Assembly (NCBI GenBank): GCA_009731375.1
Contig: BJOX01000008.1
Span: 1,097,590-1,161,589, forward strand
Reading direction: 5' to 3'
Length of the DNA: 64,000 nt
From: Paulinella micropora
Lineage: Eukaryota; Cercozoa; Imbricatea; Euglyphida
Position 1 is the stretch's first letter. Each line of letters opens with the position of its first letter. The position numbers were made by a program, and so were the translations under genes. A model generated the notes under the pieces. It was given only the letters and a program-made list of their open reading frames with translations, made no database searches and was not told the origin of the DNA. Of the stretch, positions 31,097-64,000 are shown in pieces.

Positions 31097-31397
31097 NNNN
31101 NNNNNNNNNNNNNNNNNNNNNNNNNNNNNNNNNNNNNNNNNNNNNNNNNNNNNNNNNNNNNNNNNNNNNNNNNNNNNNNNNNNNNNNNNNNNNNNNNNNN
31201 NNNNNNNNNNNNNNNNNNNNNNNNNNNNNNNNNNNNNNNNNNNNNNNNNNNNNNNNNNNNNNNNNNNNNNNNNNNNNNNNNNNNNNNNNNNNNNNNNNNN
31301 NNNNNNNNNNNNNNNNNNNNNNNNNNNNNNNNNNNNNNNNNNNNNNNNNNNNNNNNNNNNNNNNNNNNNNNNNNNNNNNNNNNNNNNNNNNNNNNNN

Positions 31398-31410
31398 CCC
31401 CCCCCCCCCC

Positions 31411-31441
<31 letters not shown>

Positions 31442-32640
31442 ACAGACACACACACACACACACACACACCCACCTACCCGCACACACACACACAGACACA
31501 CACAAACACACACACATGTACATATGTATGTAATATATACTTATGTATACATGTATATACATATATATATTATATATAATAACTAGTATAATATATGTAC
31601 ATATAATATATATATATACATTATGTATATATATATATATATTATATACATATATATATATATTATATATAGATTATATAGATTCACTTTCTTCTTTAGT
31701 GTAATGAGTAACTGTAATGATATAAATTTTTTATCTTTCCTTTCTTCCATTTCTTGTTCTTTTCTTTTCTTCTCTCCTCTCCTCTCCTCTCTTCTCTTCT
31801 CTTCTTCTTTTCCTTTTCCTTTTCCTTTCCCTTTCCACTTCCCTTTACCTTTCCCTTTCTTTTATATACATACACTCCTCTCCTCTCCTCTTCTCTCCTC
31901 TCCTCTCCCCTCTCCTCTCCTCTCCTCTCCTCTTCTCTTCTTTTCCTTTTCCTTTTCCTTTCCCTTTCCACTTCCCTTTACCTTGCCCTTTCTTTTATGT
32001 ACATACACTCCTCTCCTCTCGTCTCCTCTTCTCTTCTTCTTTTCCTTTTTCTTTTCCTTTCCCTTTCCACTTCCCTTTACCTTTCCCTTTCTTTTATATA
32101 CATACACATCATACATACATACATACATACATACACACATACATACATACACACATACATACATACATACATACATATATACATACACACACATACATAC
32201 ATACATATATACATACATAACATACATACATACGTACGTACATACATACATACATACATACACACACACTTACATACATACATACATACACACATACATA
32301 CATATATACATACATACATACGTACACACATACATACATATACATACATACTTACACATACATGCTTATACATACATACATACATACACACATACACACA
32401 TACGTACATACATACATGCATACATACATACATACATACATATACATACATATACATATACATATGTACATACATACATACATACGTACATACATACATT
32501 ACATACATTACATACATTACATACATACATACATACATACACACACATACACACATACACACACACACGCAAACACACACACACACTCTCTCTCTCTCTC
32601 TCTCCCTCGCTCGCTCGCTCTCTCGCAGGCCATTTTAGGC
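31398..32640. repeat. Microsatellite field before the OGDH gene
   Basis: A C run of 30, (CA)n, (TA)n, three copies of a ~95-130 bp pyrimidine-rich minisatellite (31770-32105, each ending CTTTCTTTTATATACATACA or close), (CATA)n to 32540, (CA)n and (TC)n. Nothing coding is supported. Confidence 0.9.
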
Positions 32641-32660
32641 TGCAGACTCTGTCGTCGCAG

Positions 32661-32693
32661 GCCAGCAGCTTGTCAGCGGCCAGACTGCAGCAG
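32661..32693 (+). pseudogene. Extra copy of the OGDH presequence exon
   Basis: 33 nt between AG and GT encoding ASSLSAARLQQ, against [11 protein letters not shown] in the copy at 33185. It is in frame and could be the real or an alternative exon. Shorter decayed copies lie at 32760-32781 and about 32824-32857. Confidence 0.6.
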
Positions 32694-32864
32694 GTCTGCA
32701 GACACATACAACACACACACACAGACAGACAGACAGGCAGACTGATAGATACATCTCAGGCTAGCATCTTATCAGCAGCAGGTGCAGACAGACAGACAGA
32801 CAGATAGACAGACAGATAGAGAGGCCAATGTGTTCTTAGCGGCCAGAGCCTGCAGCAGACACAG

Positions 32865-32879
32865 ATGGATGGATGGATG

Positions 32880-32942
<63 letters not shown>

Positions 32943-32974
32943 TGGATAGATAGATAGATAGATAGATAGATAGG

Positions 32975-33011
<37 letters not shown>

Positions 33012-33072
33012 CGATAGATAGATAGATAGAATAGATAGAATAGATAGATCGATAGATCGATAGGATAGATAG

Positions 33073-33125
<53 letters not shown>

Positions 33126-33175
33126 GTAGGTAGGTAGATAGATAGACAGGTGGATAGATAGATAATGAGCTAGAT
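32865..33175. repeat. (GATA)n/(GATG)n microsatellite
   Basis: Tetranucleotide units with interruptions (GATC, GGTA). It lies between copies of the presequence exon. Confidence 0.95.
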
Positions 33176-33184
33176 AGGTCCCAG

Positions 33185-55152
<21,968 letters not shown>

Positions 55153-55159
55153 CATCCAA

Positions 55160-55163
55160 CCCC

Positions 55164-55197
<34 letters not shown>

Positions 55198-55246
55198 TTA
55201 CCTACCTACCTACCTACCTACCTACCTACCTACCTAACCTACCTAC

Positions 55247-55280
<34 letters not shown>
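55160..55280. repeat. (ATCT)n/(CCTA)n microsatellite
   Basis: It starts just after the OGDH stop and passes into the first retrotransposon 3' fragment. Confidence 0.95.
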
Positions 55281-55768
55281 GTTCATCGATGTTTCCGCGC
55301 CTTGGGTTTTTCCCATCCCCAATCCAAATCCCTTTGCTTCAAGCTATCCTCCTGCGTAGCTCGTTGCTCTTTTGCGATTTATCGCTCCTGTGCAGTCAAA
55401 AATTGGACTAATCTTCCTCTAGTCCGTATTGGTGACTGCATTCCATCATAGCCGTCCAGTGTTGCATAGCCCGGGCTAGGTCCCTGCGGGGGTTTAGGCC
55501 TCATACAATGTCATCATTGTAGCTTGCGCAAGCTTACGGTGCTCAAAACACTTGGACTAACGGCTTCCTTTTCTTTCTCTTCTTCCTTATCCTCCCACTC
55601 TCCATTCCTAGATTGCCTTTTTCTTCAACGTCCTTCCTCCTCTTCTTTTTCCAGAACACAGTCTACCCGTGATTCCCATCCCGGACACATGCACAGTACA
55701 CAAATTATTGTTTGATGTGAAACTGCGTTCCTTTGCAAGGACTACATTCCTTTGCGACATCTCATCTA
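55281..55768 (+). mobile_element. Non-LTR retrotransposon 3' fragment, copy 1
   Basis: It starts at GTTCATCGATGTTTCCGCGC, the last ~55 codons of the endonuclease ORF, then the 3' UTR, ending GCGACATCTCATCTATC in (ATCT)n. It is 5' truncated inside (ATCT)n. Confidence 0.9.
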
Positions 55769-55852
55769 TCTATCTATCTAATCTATCTAATTATCTATCT
55801 AATCTATCTATCTATCTATCCATCTATCTATCTATCTATCTATCTTCCTTTT

Positions 55853-56177
55853 TTCTGACATTAGTCGATATTTCATCAGTTGATCTCATCACTTACTCCA
55901 CGGAGCGAACCAAGGCCACTTGAGGTGTCACTGACCCTCCCTTGGGCTTGGTGTTTTTGAAATGGGTGCCATCTGTGACAGACAGAGAATTAGGGGATGG
56001 TGTGGGTGTGCTGGGCCCGTGGTGGGATGCCTTATGTGTGCCTAGCCATACGCCCATAAGTCACATGCCGAAATAGCGACGGGAAGCACAATCCTGTTCC
56101 CTCAGGGTGCCCTTTCTCGCTTGTTGAGCCCGGAATAAAACCCACAGTGCTCTGTCGGTTTATACTAGACTGTCGAA
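55853..56177 (+). mobile_element. Element start region: 5' part shared with the short element
   Basis: It begins CTTTTTTCTGACATTAGTCG directly after (ATCT)n and runs to ACTAGACTGTCGA at the N gap 56178-56398. It is similar to the 5' half of 42440-43010. It may be the 5' end of the retrotransposon whose ORF appears after the gap. Confidence 0.65.
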
Positions 56178-56398
56178 NNNNNNNNNNNNNNNNNNNNNNN
56201 NNNNNNNNNNNNNNNNNNNNNNNNNNNNNNNNNNNNNNNNNNNNNNNNNNNNNNNNNNNNNNNNNNNNNNNNNNNNNNNNNNNNNNNNNNNNNNNNNNNN
56301 NNNNNNNNNNNNNNNNNNNNNNNNNNNNNNNNNNNNNNNNNNNNNNNNNNNNNNNNNNNNNNNNNNNNNNNNNNNNNNNNNNNNNNNNNNNNNNNNNN

Positions 56399-57283
56399 GA
56401 CAAAGCCATGCAAGGGTGCTTTCTTTGTTTTGAAGACGCATGCCCCTTTGACCTCTCCTGGGCTCGCCTCATCGGAACCCGTAATCCCCGCTTAATCTCT
56501 TGGGTCATCAATGCAAGCACAAACTCGGTTATTACCCCCGACCTTAGACGTCTGTGGGGAATCATTCCCAACAACAAGTGTGCCCTCTGTTCTGGTCAAG
56601 CACATCTATGCCACATCCTCTCCGGTTGCCATGTTGCCCTCAAACAAGGCCGCTATACCTGGCGTCATGACTCTGTGCTCTGCACTATTGAAGCTCCCCT
56701 TCAAAAACACATCGAGAGCCATAACAAACGCTCCCCTATAGACCAAAATGAATCAAAGTCTATGTTTGTGAAAGAGGGCGAGCAGAAGCCTAAGAGACAG
56801 TCATTTCATCGACCATCCCTGCTTGACACTGCAAACGATTGGCAACTCCAAACCCAATACACCGGTTCTGAGCAAGCCTTTCCTGTCCACATTTGTGTCA
56901 CTGACCTCCGCCCCGATATCGTTGTCTGGTCACTGTCTACCAAGATATGTATTCTGATCGAGCTAACGTGCCCGGTCGAGGAAAACATCCTTGACGCACG
57001 AGCCTACAAGACCAACCGATACAACAAGCTCAAATCTCAAATCGAGGACAACGGATGGACCTGCCACCTTCGACCAATCGAATGCGGGGCTCGCGGCATG
57101 GTATCGTTCTCTGTTCATCGATGTTTCCGCGCCTTGGGTTTTTCCCATCCCCAATCCAAATCCCTTTGCTTCAAGCTATCCTCCTGCGTAGCTCGTTGCT
57201 CTTTTGCGATTTATCGCTCCTGTGCAGTCAAAAATTGGACTAATCTTCCTCTAGTCCGTATTGGTGACTGCATTCCATCATAG
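56399..57283 (+). CDS. Non-LTR retrotransposon ORF C-terminus: CCHC knuckle and restriction-like endonuclease
   Basis: It is open from the N gap to the stop at 57283. CALCSGQAHLCHILSGC fits C-x2-C-x7-H-x4-C, the knuckle that precedes the restriction-enzyme-like endonuclease in R2/R4/CRE/NeSL-type elements. It is followed by GRYTWRHDSVL. Then RPDIVVWSLSTKICILIELT carries the PD...ExT core of the PD-(D/E)xK nuclease, followed by YKTNRYNKLKSQIEDNGW. In such elements this nuclease nicks the target to prime reverse transcription. The reverse transcriptase domain would lie in or before the gap. Confidence 0.8.
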   Translation, partial: DKAMQGCFLCFEDACPFDLSWARLIGTRNPRLISWVINASTNSVITPDLRRLWGIIPNNKCALCSGQAHLCHILSGCHVALKQGRYTWRHDSVLCTIEAPLQKHIESHNKRSPIDQNESKSMFVKEGEQKPKRQSFHRPSLLDTANDWQLQTQYTGSEQAFPVHICVTDLRPDIVVWSLSTKICILIELTCPVEENILDARAYKTNRYNKLKSQIEDNGWTCHLRPIECGARGMVSFSVHRCFRALGFSHPQSKSLCFKLSSCVARCSFAIYRSCAVKNWTNLPLVRIGDCIPS

Positions 57284-57600
57284 CCGTCCAGTGTTGCATA
57301 GCCCGGGCTAGGTCCCTGCGGGGGTTTAGGCCTCATACAATGTCATCATTGTAGCTTGCGCAAGCTTACGGTGCTCAAAACACTTGGACTAACGGCTTCC
57401 TTTTCTTTCTCTTCTTCCTTATCCTCCCACTCTCCATTCCTAGATTGCCTTTTTCTTCAACGTCCTTCCTCCTCTTCTTTTTCCAGAACACAGTCTACCC
57501 GTGATTCCCATCCCGGACACATGCACAGTACACAAATTATTGTTTGATGTGAAACTGCGTTCCTTTGCAAGGACTACATTCCTTTGCGACATCTCATCTA
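57284..57600 (+). mobile_element. Non-LTR retrotransposon 3' UTR, copy 2
   Basis: Nearly identical to 55455-55768, including GCCCGGGCTAGGTCCCTGCG, and ends GACATCTCATCTATCTATC. Confidence 0.9.
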
Positions 57601-57607
57601 TCTATCT

Positions 57608-57789
57608 AGTCTATGTTTGTGAAAGAGGGCGAGCAGAAGCTCAAGGGGCAGTCATTTCATCGTCCGTGCCTGCTTGACACCGCAAACGATTGGCAGCTCC
57701 AAACCCAGTACACCGGTTCTGAGCAAGCCTTTCCTGTCCACATCTGTGTCACTGACCTCCGCCCCGATATTGTTGTCTGGTCATTGTCT
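57608..57789 (+). mobile_element. Non-LTR retrotransposon fragment, copy 3 (ORF part)
   Basis: It matches 56757-56938, with KEGEQKLKGQSFHRPCLLDT, and begins two ATCT units after the previous tail. It ends at a 10-N gap. Confidence 0.85.
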
Positions 57790-57799
57790 NNNNNNNNNN

Positions 57800-58286
57800 A
57801 TCTGTTCATCGATGTTTCCGCACCTTGGGTTTTTCACATCCCCAGTCCAAATCCCTTTGCTTCAAGCTATCGTCCTGCGTAGCTCGTTGCTCTTTTGCGA
57901 TCTATCGCTCCTGTGCAGTTAAAAATTGGACTAATCTTCCTCTAGTCCGTATCGGTGACTGCATTCCGTCATAGCCGTCCAGTGTTGCATAGCCCGGGCT
58001 AGGTCCCTTCGGGGGTTTAGGCCTCATACAATGTCATCATTGTAGCTTGCGCAAGCTTACGGTGCTCAAAACACTTGGACTAACGGCTTCCTTTTCTTTC
58101 TCTTCTTCCTTATCCTCCCACTCTCCATTCCTAGATTGCCTTTTTCTTCAACGTCCTTCCTCCTCTTCTTTTTCCAGAACACAGTCTACCCGTGATTCCC
58201 ATCCCGGACACATGCACAGTACACAAATTATTGTTTGATGTGAAACTGCGTTCCTTTGCAAGGACTACATTCCTTTGCGACATCTC

Positions 58287-58287
<1 letters not shown>
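57800..58287 (+). mobile_element. Non-LTR retrotransposon 3' fragment, copy 4
   Basis: It starts ATCTGTTCATCGATG after the gap, the same 5' truncation point as copy 1, and ends GACATCTCATCTATC in (ATCT)n. Because the missing ~170 bp and the ATCT junction disagree with copy 3, the gap probably joins two insertions. Confidence 0.85.
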
Positions 58288-60205
<1,918 letters not shown>

Positions 60206-60207
<2 letters not shown>

Positions 60208-60286
60208 CTCTCTCTACTGATTGAGCGAGTGAGTATGAGTGAGTGAAAGTATATGTATGCGTATATATATATATATATATATATTG

Positions 60287-60332
<46 letters not shown>

Positions 60333-61090
60333 GTGAGCAAGATACGCTGATTGCAGATGCTCTGAAAGTGTGAGTCTTGCCACACTGGACAATTTCTCTC
60401 TCAGTCTGACAGTCTATCATAACAGTCTGTCCAAATTCGTTCGCAAACCGCTCAGAGCGTGGATTGAATAAACACCAGTAATATTTACGAGTCATCCGTT
60501 AAAATCGCTTGATTTGAGAATGCTCCCCTGATCTCACGGAAAGCTCTTCAACTGATCCGTTTGGCACGGAAACCAAATTATAAAATTGAAATCGAGTAAG
60601 AAACCTTACATACATGTACATATCATATTACGGTCCTTGGACTTTCCACTTTTCCACTGAAAGACTAAATTTAATGATTGAAGAACGCTTGCTTTTCGTA
60701 CTCATCCCGGTAGTACGAGTGGCAAGTTTTTTTAACGCGAACACTTCTTATAAGAAAAGATCTCTTAGTTAACTCTTCCATCCTATCTCTTCGTCTTCCC
60801 ACTCAGCCCTATGAGTGGCAAGTATTTTATTACTTGAAAACAGTGCTAAGCTTGCGTAAATACTTGCCACTGCAGGGCCCTAAGGGATAACTTCCGATAA
60901 GTGGGAAACCGTAAGTTTTCAAGTGTTTCCCCACTAAGCAATTTTCAATATTGAAGAACGCTTGCTTTTCGTAGAGTTGAAAAGGAAGCATGAAAGTAGG
61001 TGTGTGTGTGTGTTTTTTTTTTTTTATTTATTTTTTTTTACGCAAACACTGGTTAATAAAATACTATCACTTGCCACTCATAGAGCCTGA
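60206..61090. other. AT-rich segment with inverted repeats (foldback-like)
   Basis: Contains a perfect 14 bp inverted repeat, AGTGGCAAGTATTT at 60814-60827 and its complement at 60858-60871. Longer imperfect arms lie at 60802-60832 and 61054-61091. AGAACGCTTGCTTTTCGTA occurs near 60684 and 60954. It may be a small non-autonomous DNA transposon. No gene. Confidence 0.45.
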
Positions 61091-61102
61091 GTGAGAAGCA
61101 TA

Positions 61103-61108
<6 letters not shown>

Positions 61109-61185
<77 letters not shown>

Positions 61186-61291
61186 NNNNNNNNNNNNNNN
61201 NNNNNNNNNNNNNNNNNNNNNNNNNNNNNNNNNNNNNNNNNNNNNNNNNNNNNNNNNNNNNNNNNNNNNNNNNNNNNNNNNNNNNNNNNNN

Positions 61292-61330
<39 letters not shown>
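61109..61330. repeat. Poly(T) tracts bracketing an N gap
   Basis: T runs of about 76 and 39 bases on either side of the gap 61186-61291. Confidence 0.95.
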
Positions 61331-61331
<1 letters not shown>

Positions 61332-62126
61332 TTGTTGCTTTTGCATCTCTCAGTTTGATACCACTTTAATTTATTAATACTGGGCCGGCCGAGTTAGACA
61401 GTATGTCGAGACTACTGTGCAACTCTTTCCTTTGACTTTTCTTGCGCTAGCCTCCCCTCTGTGTGCAGCACTTCAAGCGCTAGCATTCCCCTTTTGCTTT
61501 CTTCTTGACTCCCCTCTGTGTGCAGCACTTCGAGTTCACTGAACTCGTGACGCTTCACTCTTTTTTTTCGTTGTCACGGTGTTGAGGTACCGCGGGCCCG
61601 TTATGCATATGTAATTTGGATGTATTTAGTGCGGTGGCACACGGAACTCAACGAGTTCTGATTATTTTTTAGAACTTATTTTTTTGTTGTAGAGATCTAA
61701 ATCAGATGCTTTGTTTGTCATATTCAACTAGAAAATTAAATTTGAATTCGAAATATACTTAACGATAATATTTTACCGTAGTACTGGCAATACAAAAATA
61801 AAATTTGATTTTTTAATTTTTTTGATCCGGAAAGTATGCTGCGTAAATCTACACTTGTTAAGATTTCGTTTAGTGAAAACCGCATGTTTTAATCTGTTTT
61901 AGTTACTTAGTTCTGCGTACCACCCGGCAAGACGTTCTGACAGTGTTTTTCAGTAAAAAAAGTTGTGATAAAAATTTCGATAAGGGCGCCACCTCCCTTT
62001 TTCCGCCGCTGGCCCGGCCTGATTTTTTCTTGGTTTTTTCTCGACCAGCTCTTGTGTACTTGAAGGGTCGTGCGGCTTTTTATCTATTTTAATACCAAAT
62101 CGTTTTTCATAATTTTCATTCGAGCA
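61331..62126. other. Non-coding region with a short direct repeat
   Basis: CTCCCCTCTGTGTGCAGCAC occurs twice, near 61452 and 61507. The rest is AT-rich unique DNA with no supported gene. Confidence 0.4.
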
Positions 62127-63046
62127 ATGCCGAAAACCAACCTCCCAGGCCATAACAGAAGAAGGAGATTGGGGGTTACCCGGAAGCGTTCCAAAAACGC
62201 GGAGAAGCCTGGCTCTGGGAAGCGTCTTGCCCAGCGTTCCCGCACCGTGGCCCTGGGAGGAGAAGTCGAAGCACCGCCCCCCCCACGCCAGCCCACAGCC
62301 AGACCCCCCCCCCNNNNNNNNNNNNNNNNNNNNNNNNNNNNNNNNNNNNNNNNNNNNNNNNNNNNNNNNNNNNNNNNNNNNNNNNNNNNNNNNNNNNNNN
62401 NNNNNNNNNNNNNNNNNNNNNNNNNNNNNNNNNNNNNNNNNNNNNNNNNNNNNNNNNNNNNNNNNNNNNNNNNNNNNNNNNNNNNNNNNNNNNNNNNNNN
62501 NNNNNNNNNNNNNNNNNNNNNNNNNNNNNNNNNNNNNNNNNNNNNNNNNNNNNNNNNNNNNNNNNNNNNNNNNNNNNNNNNNNNNNNNNNNNNNNNNNNN
62601 NNNNNNNNNNNNNNNNNNNNNNNNNNNNNNNNNNNNNCCCCCCCCCCCCCCCCCCCCCTACGCCCCCACGTTCTATTCTGCCCCCCCCAAGCCCAGTCAA
62701 GACAAGAACGAGAACTTCTTCTCTCTTTTCTCCTTTTTCTCCTTCTTCTCCTTCTCAGTCCTCCTCTCTTCCTGCTCCTCCCTCTACTTCCTCTGTTAGT
62801 GTAGTTCAGGAGAGAGGTGAACTATTAAATCGTTCTATTTTTTCCCCTCCCACCCCCACCCCCACTCCAAAAGCACAAGTCAAACTCGTGTTTGCACACA
62901 CACGCACAGCTTCCTCCTCCTCCACCTCATTCTCACGACTGACACAGTTAGGTAGTGGCAAGGCAGAGGCAGATGTAGAGGAGGAAGTGATAGTAGAAGA
63001 CAAGTTGAGACACGCATTAACATGCACACACAAACTCGTACAATAA
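62127..63046 (+). CDS. Unidentified basic N-terminus / Ser-rich C-terminus ORF across a gap
   Basis: ATG at 62127 gives MPKTNLPGHNRRRRLGVTRK and further Arg/Lys-rich sequence up to a C run and the N gap 62314-62637. After the gap one frame is open to TAA at 63044-63046. It encodes a Ser/Pro-rich stretch, then AQVKLVFAHTRTASSSSTSF and EADVEEEVIVEDKLRHALTC. It has no start of its own, so it probably belongs to the same gene. It could be a transposon gag/ORF1-type protein or a host gene. Joining across the gap is an assumption. Confidence 0.35.
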
Positions 63047-63597
63047 CTGAACTGTAACCGGTTTGGAGCTGGTAAGTGAGTTGACAGGGGACGCCTGGGA
63101 GATGAATAAACCTGCAGAGAGACGGTCTGAGACCTCTGAGCAGTCCACATTATAAGATTATCGAACTCTTTCCTTCAAGTGCAGACAAGACGAACGCGCC
63201 CTTAAGGCGTCAGTTTAAGTTAGTGACTGATACAGTATAGACTTAGCTAAGAAATTGAACAAATGATTACTGAAGTATACTATTTAGTGACTCATACGAT
63301 AGATGATTGCTACACGTTGGGACACAGGACAAACTGCCCAGATCGCGATGACCTTGGAAAGATCGAATACATTCTCAAATCAGCATATTTGATATTTACG
63401 ACTTATTTTTCTGACTCAATCTTTGAGATATAAAGATCCTAAGAATGTCATTTGAAAGCACTTGCTAGTGCCTTTCAAAGGACGCCTTCAGAATCATCGT
63501 AGCTCTAGTCTTGATCAAGAAAAATGAGATCAAAGTTTGCTGATTTCAGAACACAGACGTCCCCAGTCATAATGAACGAGAGGGTTCGACTGAGATT
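63047..63597. other. Spacer between the two terminal ORFs
   Basis: Unique, moderately AT-rich DNA. No gene, repeat or regulatory site is recognised. Confidence 0.4.
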
Positions 63598-64000
63598 ATG
63601 TGGGGAGACGAAAAGATAGTGATGGAGAGATATAGGAATCAGTACCAAGAGATAGTGATAGCAAGCATGCCTAGGGTGAGGGCAGGGAAAGGGGAGGAGG
63701 GAAATGTGGCGAGAAAGGCGAAAAGAAGGAGGAAGAAGAGGAGAGATGCAGTGGTAGCAGGGTTGACAGAGTTAGTAGATGAGGCACAGGGAATTAGCAA
63801 AGAAGATTTAGAAGAGGGACAGACGATGATAAATGAGATGGGAGAGCAGTGGGGGAAGGTAGGAGCAACAGGGGAGGACCTTAGACATAGGGCATATCAA
63901 CTGCTTTTATATTGTGACACTGCTGGTCATTCAGACAGGCAGACAAAACAGTTGCTGCGGCTAGTCAAGCATCCCTTCCTCACATCCTCCTTGGTCACAC
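63598..64000 (+). CDS. Unidentified charged protein, 5' part, runs off the window
   Basis: ATG at 63598 opens a frame of at least 134 codons that is still open at the window edge. It starts MWGDEKIVMERYRNQYQEIV, has a basic block (ARKAKRRRKKRRDA), an acidic helical stretch (SKEDLEEGQTMINEMGEQWG) and ends LLRLVKHPFLTSSLVT. With the Arg/Lys-rich ORF just upstream on the same strand it could be part of a transposable element or a nuclear protein gene. No family recognised. Confidence 0.45.
   Translation, partial: MWGDEKIVMERYRNQYQEIVIASMPRVRAGKGEEGNVARKAKRRRKKRRDAVVAGLTELVDEAQGISKEDLEEGQTMINEMGEQWGKVGATGEDLRHRAYQLLLYCDTAGHSDRQTKQLLRLVKHPFLTSSLVT

Noticed and set aside
31623-32807. Long ORFs of Tyr/Ile/His/Thr or Ser/Leu repeats
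   Set aside because: They are translations of CATA, TC, GATA and similar microsatellites here and across 33-60 kb. They have no independent coding signal.
55450-55715. Separate small gene MRKLTVLKTLGLTASFSFSS, repeated three times
   Set aside because: It lies in the retrotransposon 3' UTR and recurs only because the element is repeated.

Overview
The window is nuclear DNA of a microbial eukaryote whose lineage I cannot name from sequence alone. The signs are a spliced mitochondrial enzyme gene with very small exons, GT-AG introns full of microsatellites, AATAAA signals, non-LTR retrotransposons, a tRNA-derived SINE and a Polinton-like virus. It is a gapped scaffold. Most N runs lie beside poly(C)/poly(G) or simple repeats, so distances across gaps are uncertain.

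AT-rich Polinton-like virus (PLV) DNA fills 1-4834 and 19109 to about 23420. The first piece carries a family B DNA polymerase, an ExoX-C-like protein, a HIRAN protein and small ORFs. The second carries a retroviral-type integrase, coiled-coil and SAP-like proteins and a cut-off fibre-like gene. Each piece ends in the same ~150 bp terminal inverted repeat, starting 5'-AGTAGATG and abutting a 6 bp direct repeat CCCGGG, the target-duplication size known for Polintons. The two pieces share no genes. They look like the two ends of one element whose middle (capsid, ATPase, protease) is not in the window.

The GC-rich block 4835-19108 lies between those two PLV ends. A MYND zinc-finger gene is cut exactly at the CCCGGG: its 5' part is at the left edge and its 3' part at the right edge. 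Removing one CCCGGG joins them in frame. The block is therefore circularly permuted relative to the PLV, which implies a tandem array, a circle, or a scaffolding error. The block also holds mostly intronless genes: an internally repeated paralogous family of unknown function, a protein-kinase-like gene next to a degenerate pseudokinase paralogue, and a membrane protein. Many are broken by single frameshifts.

From 23.4 to 30 kb there is more GC-rich gene-like DNA: a Ser/Thr-rich repeat protein, a SET-like protein, an unknown (possibly F-box) protein and an EGF-like protein, again frame-shifted.

From 33.2 to 55.15 kb there is one nearly complete gene, mitochondrial 2-oxoglutarate dehydrogenase E1, in 41 visible exons of 33-187 nt. 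All exon phases agree except at one junction. Its introns consist of microsatellites, transposon tails and, most strikingly, decayed extra copies of the edges of the neighbouring exons.

From 55.2 to 64 kb there are 3' ends of a non-LTR retrotransposon with a CCHC knuckle and a restriction-like endonuclease domain. All copies end in (ATCT)n. Beyond them lie a very long (CT)n tract, a foldback-like AT-rich segment and two unidentified ORFs, the last running off the window.
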